Of a stretch of DNA of 6,193 bases, positions 5,550 to 6,193 are shown in pieces (the stretch's first letter is position 1; the number at the start of each line of letters is the position of its first letter). The position numbers were made by a program, and so were the translations under genes. The DNA is from an uncultured Alistipes sp. (GTDB lineage: Bacteria; Bacteroidota; Bacteroidia; Bacteroidales; Rikenellaceae), in contig CAMWIG010000126.1 in assembly GCA_947174295.1 (NCBI GenBank), positions 1 through 6,193 on the forward strand, in the 5' to 3' direction. Under the pieces are notes generated by a model. It ran no database searches. It had not been told where the DNA came from and saw only the letters and a list, made by a program, of their open reading frames with translations.

Positions 5550-6193
5550 TTATTTCGACGTGAACTTGGCCACGGCACGAACCGCATACTCTGCGGTGCC
5601 GAGGTTTGCCACACGCTCCGATGCCATCGTTTCGGTGTCGAAATCATAGTAGTAAACCACCTTGCTCTTGGCACCGCCCAATGTCGAAGTCCAATACTGC
5701 ATTGCGGGCAGCATGTCATTGGTGTTGTCGTTCTTGATGGCACGCCATGTAATCTCCAACTTGGTGTAGTTGTTGACGATAGCCTGCAATTCGTCGGTAG
5801 CGGGCAGATACCACGACAGACCGCCCGTCGTCAAAGCGACGCAAGCCGCGAATGCGGGATAGTTCGAGATGCCGGCCTCCGTTACGGTCTCCATATTGAC
5901 GGAACCGTCCGAGGAATCGGCAGTAAGAGCATAGCCGATCGCAGGGCCCCACTTGTAAAGCTCGTCCGCAGTACCGCAATCTTCGAGAGCCATGATGCGG
6001 CCCGTCAGGCCTTGCATGTTGCTGTCGGGGTTGTCGATGGAGAATACGATTCCCTGGACATCTTCGTCGGCTGCGTTGTAAGGATATTTGTCGCCGACCT
6101 TGTACTTCACGGGCTCGCGGGTGATGAGGTTGAAGTTGGCGCCGATCGTCGTAATAATACCGGCCTGCAACTCCAACGGTCTGTTGTTGCGAA
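5550..6193 (-). CDS. Probable cell-surface protein with DUF1566-like (Lcl C-terminal) domain, C-terminal part only
   Basis: The reading frame is open from the right edge to the TAA at 5550-5552, giving 213 visible residues. The frame has no ATG near the edge; the TTG at 6174-6176 is just a leucine codon, so the true start lies beyond 6193. The C-terminal part resembles DUF1566, as found at the end of many Bacteroidetes secreted proteins: WYLPATDEL (bases 5787-5813), then YWTST (5682-5696), then a terminal VRAVAKF followed by TSK. The section before it (RPLELQAG, then KVGDKYPY and GIVFSIDN) looks like the end of a fimbrillin-like or similar beta-rich domain leading into the DUF1566-like unit; this is inference. 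A lipoprotein or other export signal would be at the unseen N-terminus. Its codon use differs from the genes to the left: 12 isoleucines, none ATA. It converges on the HD gene across the shared terminator. Confidence 0.75.
   Translation of the reverse strand, partial: RNNRPLELQAGIITTIGANFNLITREPVKYKVGDKYPYNAADEDVQGIVFSIDNPDSNMQGLTGRIMALEDCGTADELYKWGPAIGYALTADSSDGSVNMETVTEAGISNYPAFAACVALTTGGLSWYLPATDELQAIVNNYTKLEITWRAIKNDNTNDMLPAMQYWTSTLGGAKSKVVYYYDFDTETMASERVANLGTAEYAVRAVAKFTSK

Noticed and set aside
5270..5743. A minus-strand open frame running from the DUF1566-like gene through the terminator into the HD gene.
   Set aside because: It crosses the terminator and overlaps two better supported genes, and its product is an Arg/Ser-rich antisense translation.

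Overview
The window reads as a chromosomal piece of a Bacteroidetes genome, most likely from the Alistipes/Rikenellaceae group. The reasons are: G+C-rich coding sequence that still uses many ATA isoleucine codons; no recognisable Shine-Dalgarno sequences before the starts; a MraY with the extra loop after its DDYIK-containing part that I associate with Bacteroidetes; the murE-mraY-murD-ftsW gene order; and a convergent neighbour that looks like a Bacteroidetes cell-surface protein with a DUF1566-like C-terminus. The genus is inferred, not proven.

Layout. Bases 1-708 hold the C-terminal half of murE, cut by the left edge. An unusual 187-base gap (709-895) follows, bordered by A+T-rich repeats of the form CAAAATT on the murE side and an inverted copy on the mraY side. 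Then come mraY (896-2140), murD (2150-3511), ftsW (3508-4764) and a gene for an HD-family metal-dependent phosphohydrolase (4761-5408), all on the plus strand. murD/ftsW and ftsW/HD each overlap by ATGA, so these three genes are probably translationally coupled. A strong inverted repeat (15-bp arms, 5491-5525) separates this operon from a convergent minus-strand gene (5550 to beyond 6193), of which only the C-terminal part is visible.

How the genes work together. MurE adds the third stem-peptide residue to UDP-MurNAc-dipeptide; its DNPR motif indicates meso-diaminopimelate. MurD adds D-glutamate one step earlier. MraY moves the finished UDP-MurNAc-pentapeptide onto undecaprenyl phosphate to make lipid I. 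FtsW polymerises lipid II at the division septum. This is the middle of the dcw (division and cell wall) cluster. The genes that usually follow ftsW in Bacteroidetes (murG, murC, ftsQ, ftsA, ftsZ) are absent here, and an uncharacterised HD hydrolase and a terminator take their place.

No wholly new system is evident. The points most worth a second look are the heptad-repeat element at the murE/mraY junction, the break in the dcw cluster with a coupled HD hydrolase, a perfect 13-bp-arm hairpin inside the HD gene, and the different codon use of the convergent surface-protein gene.
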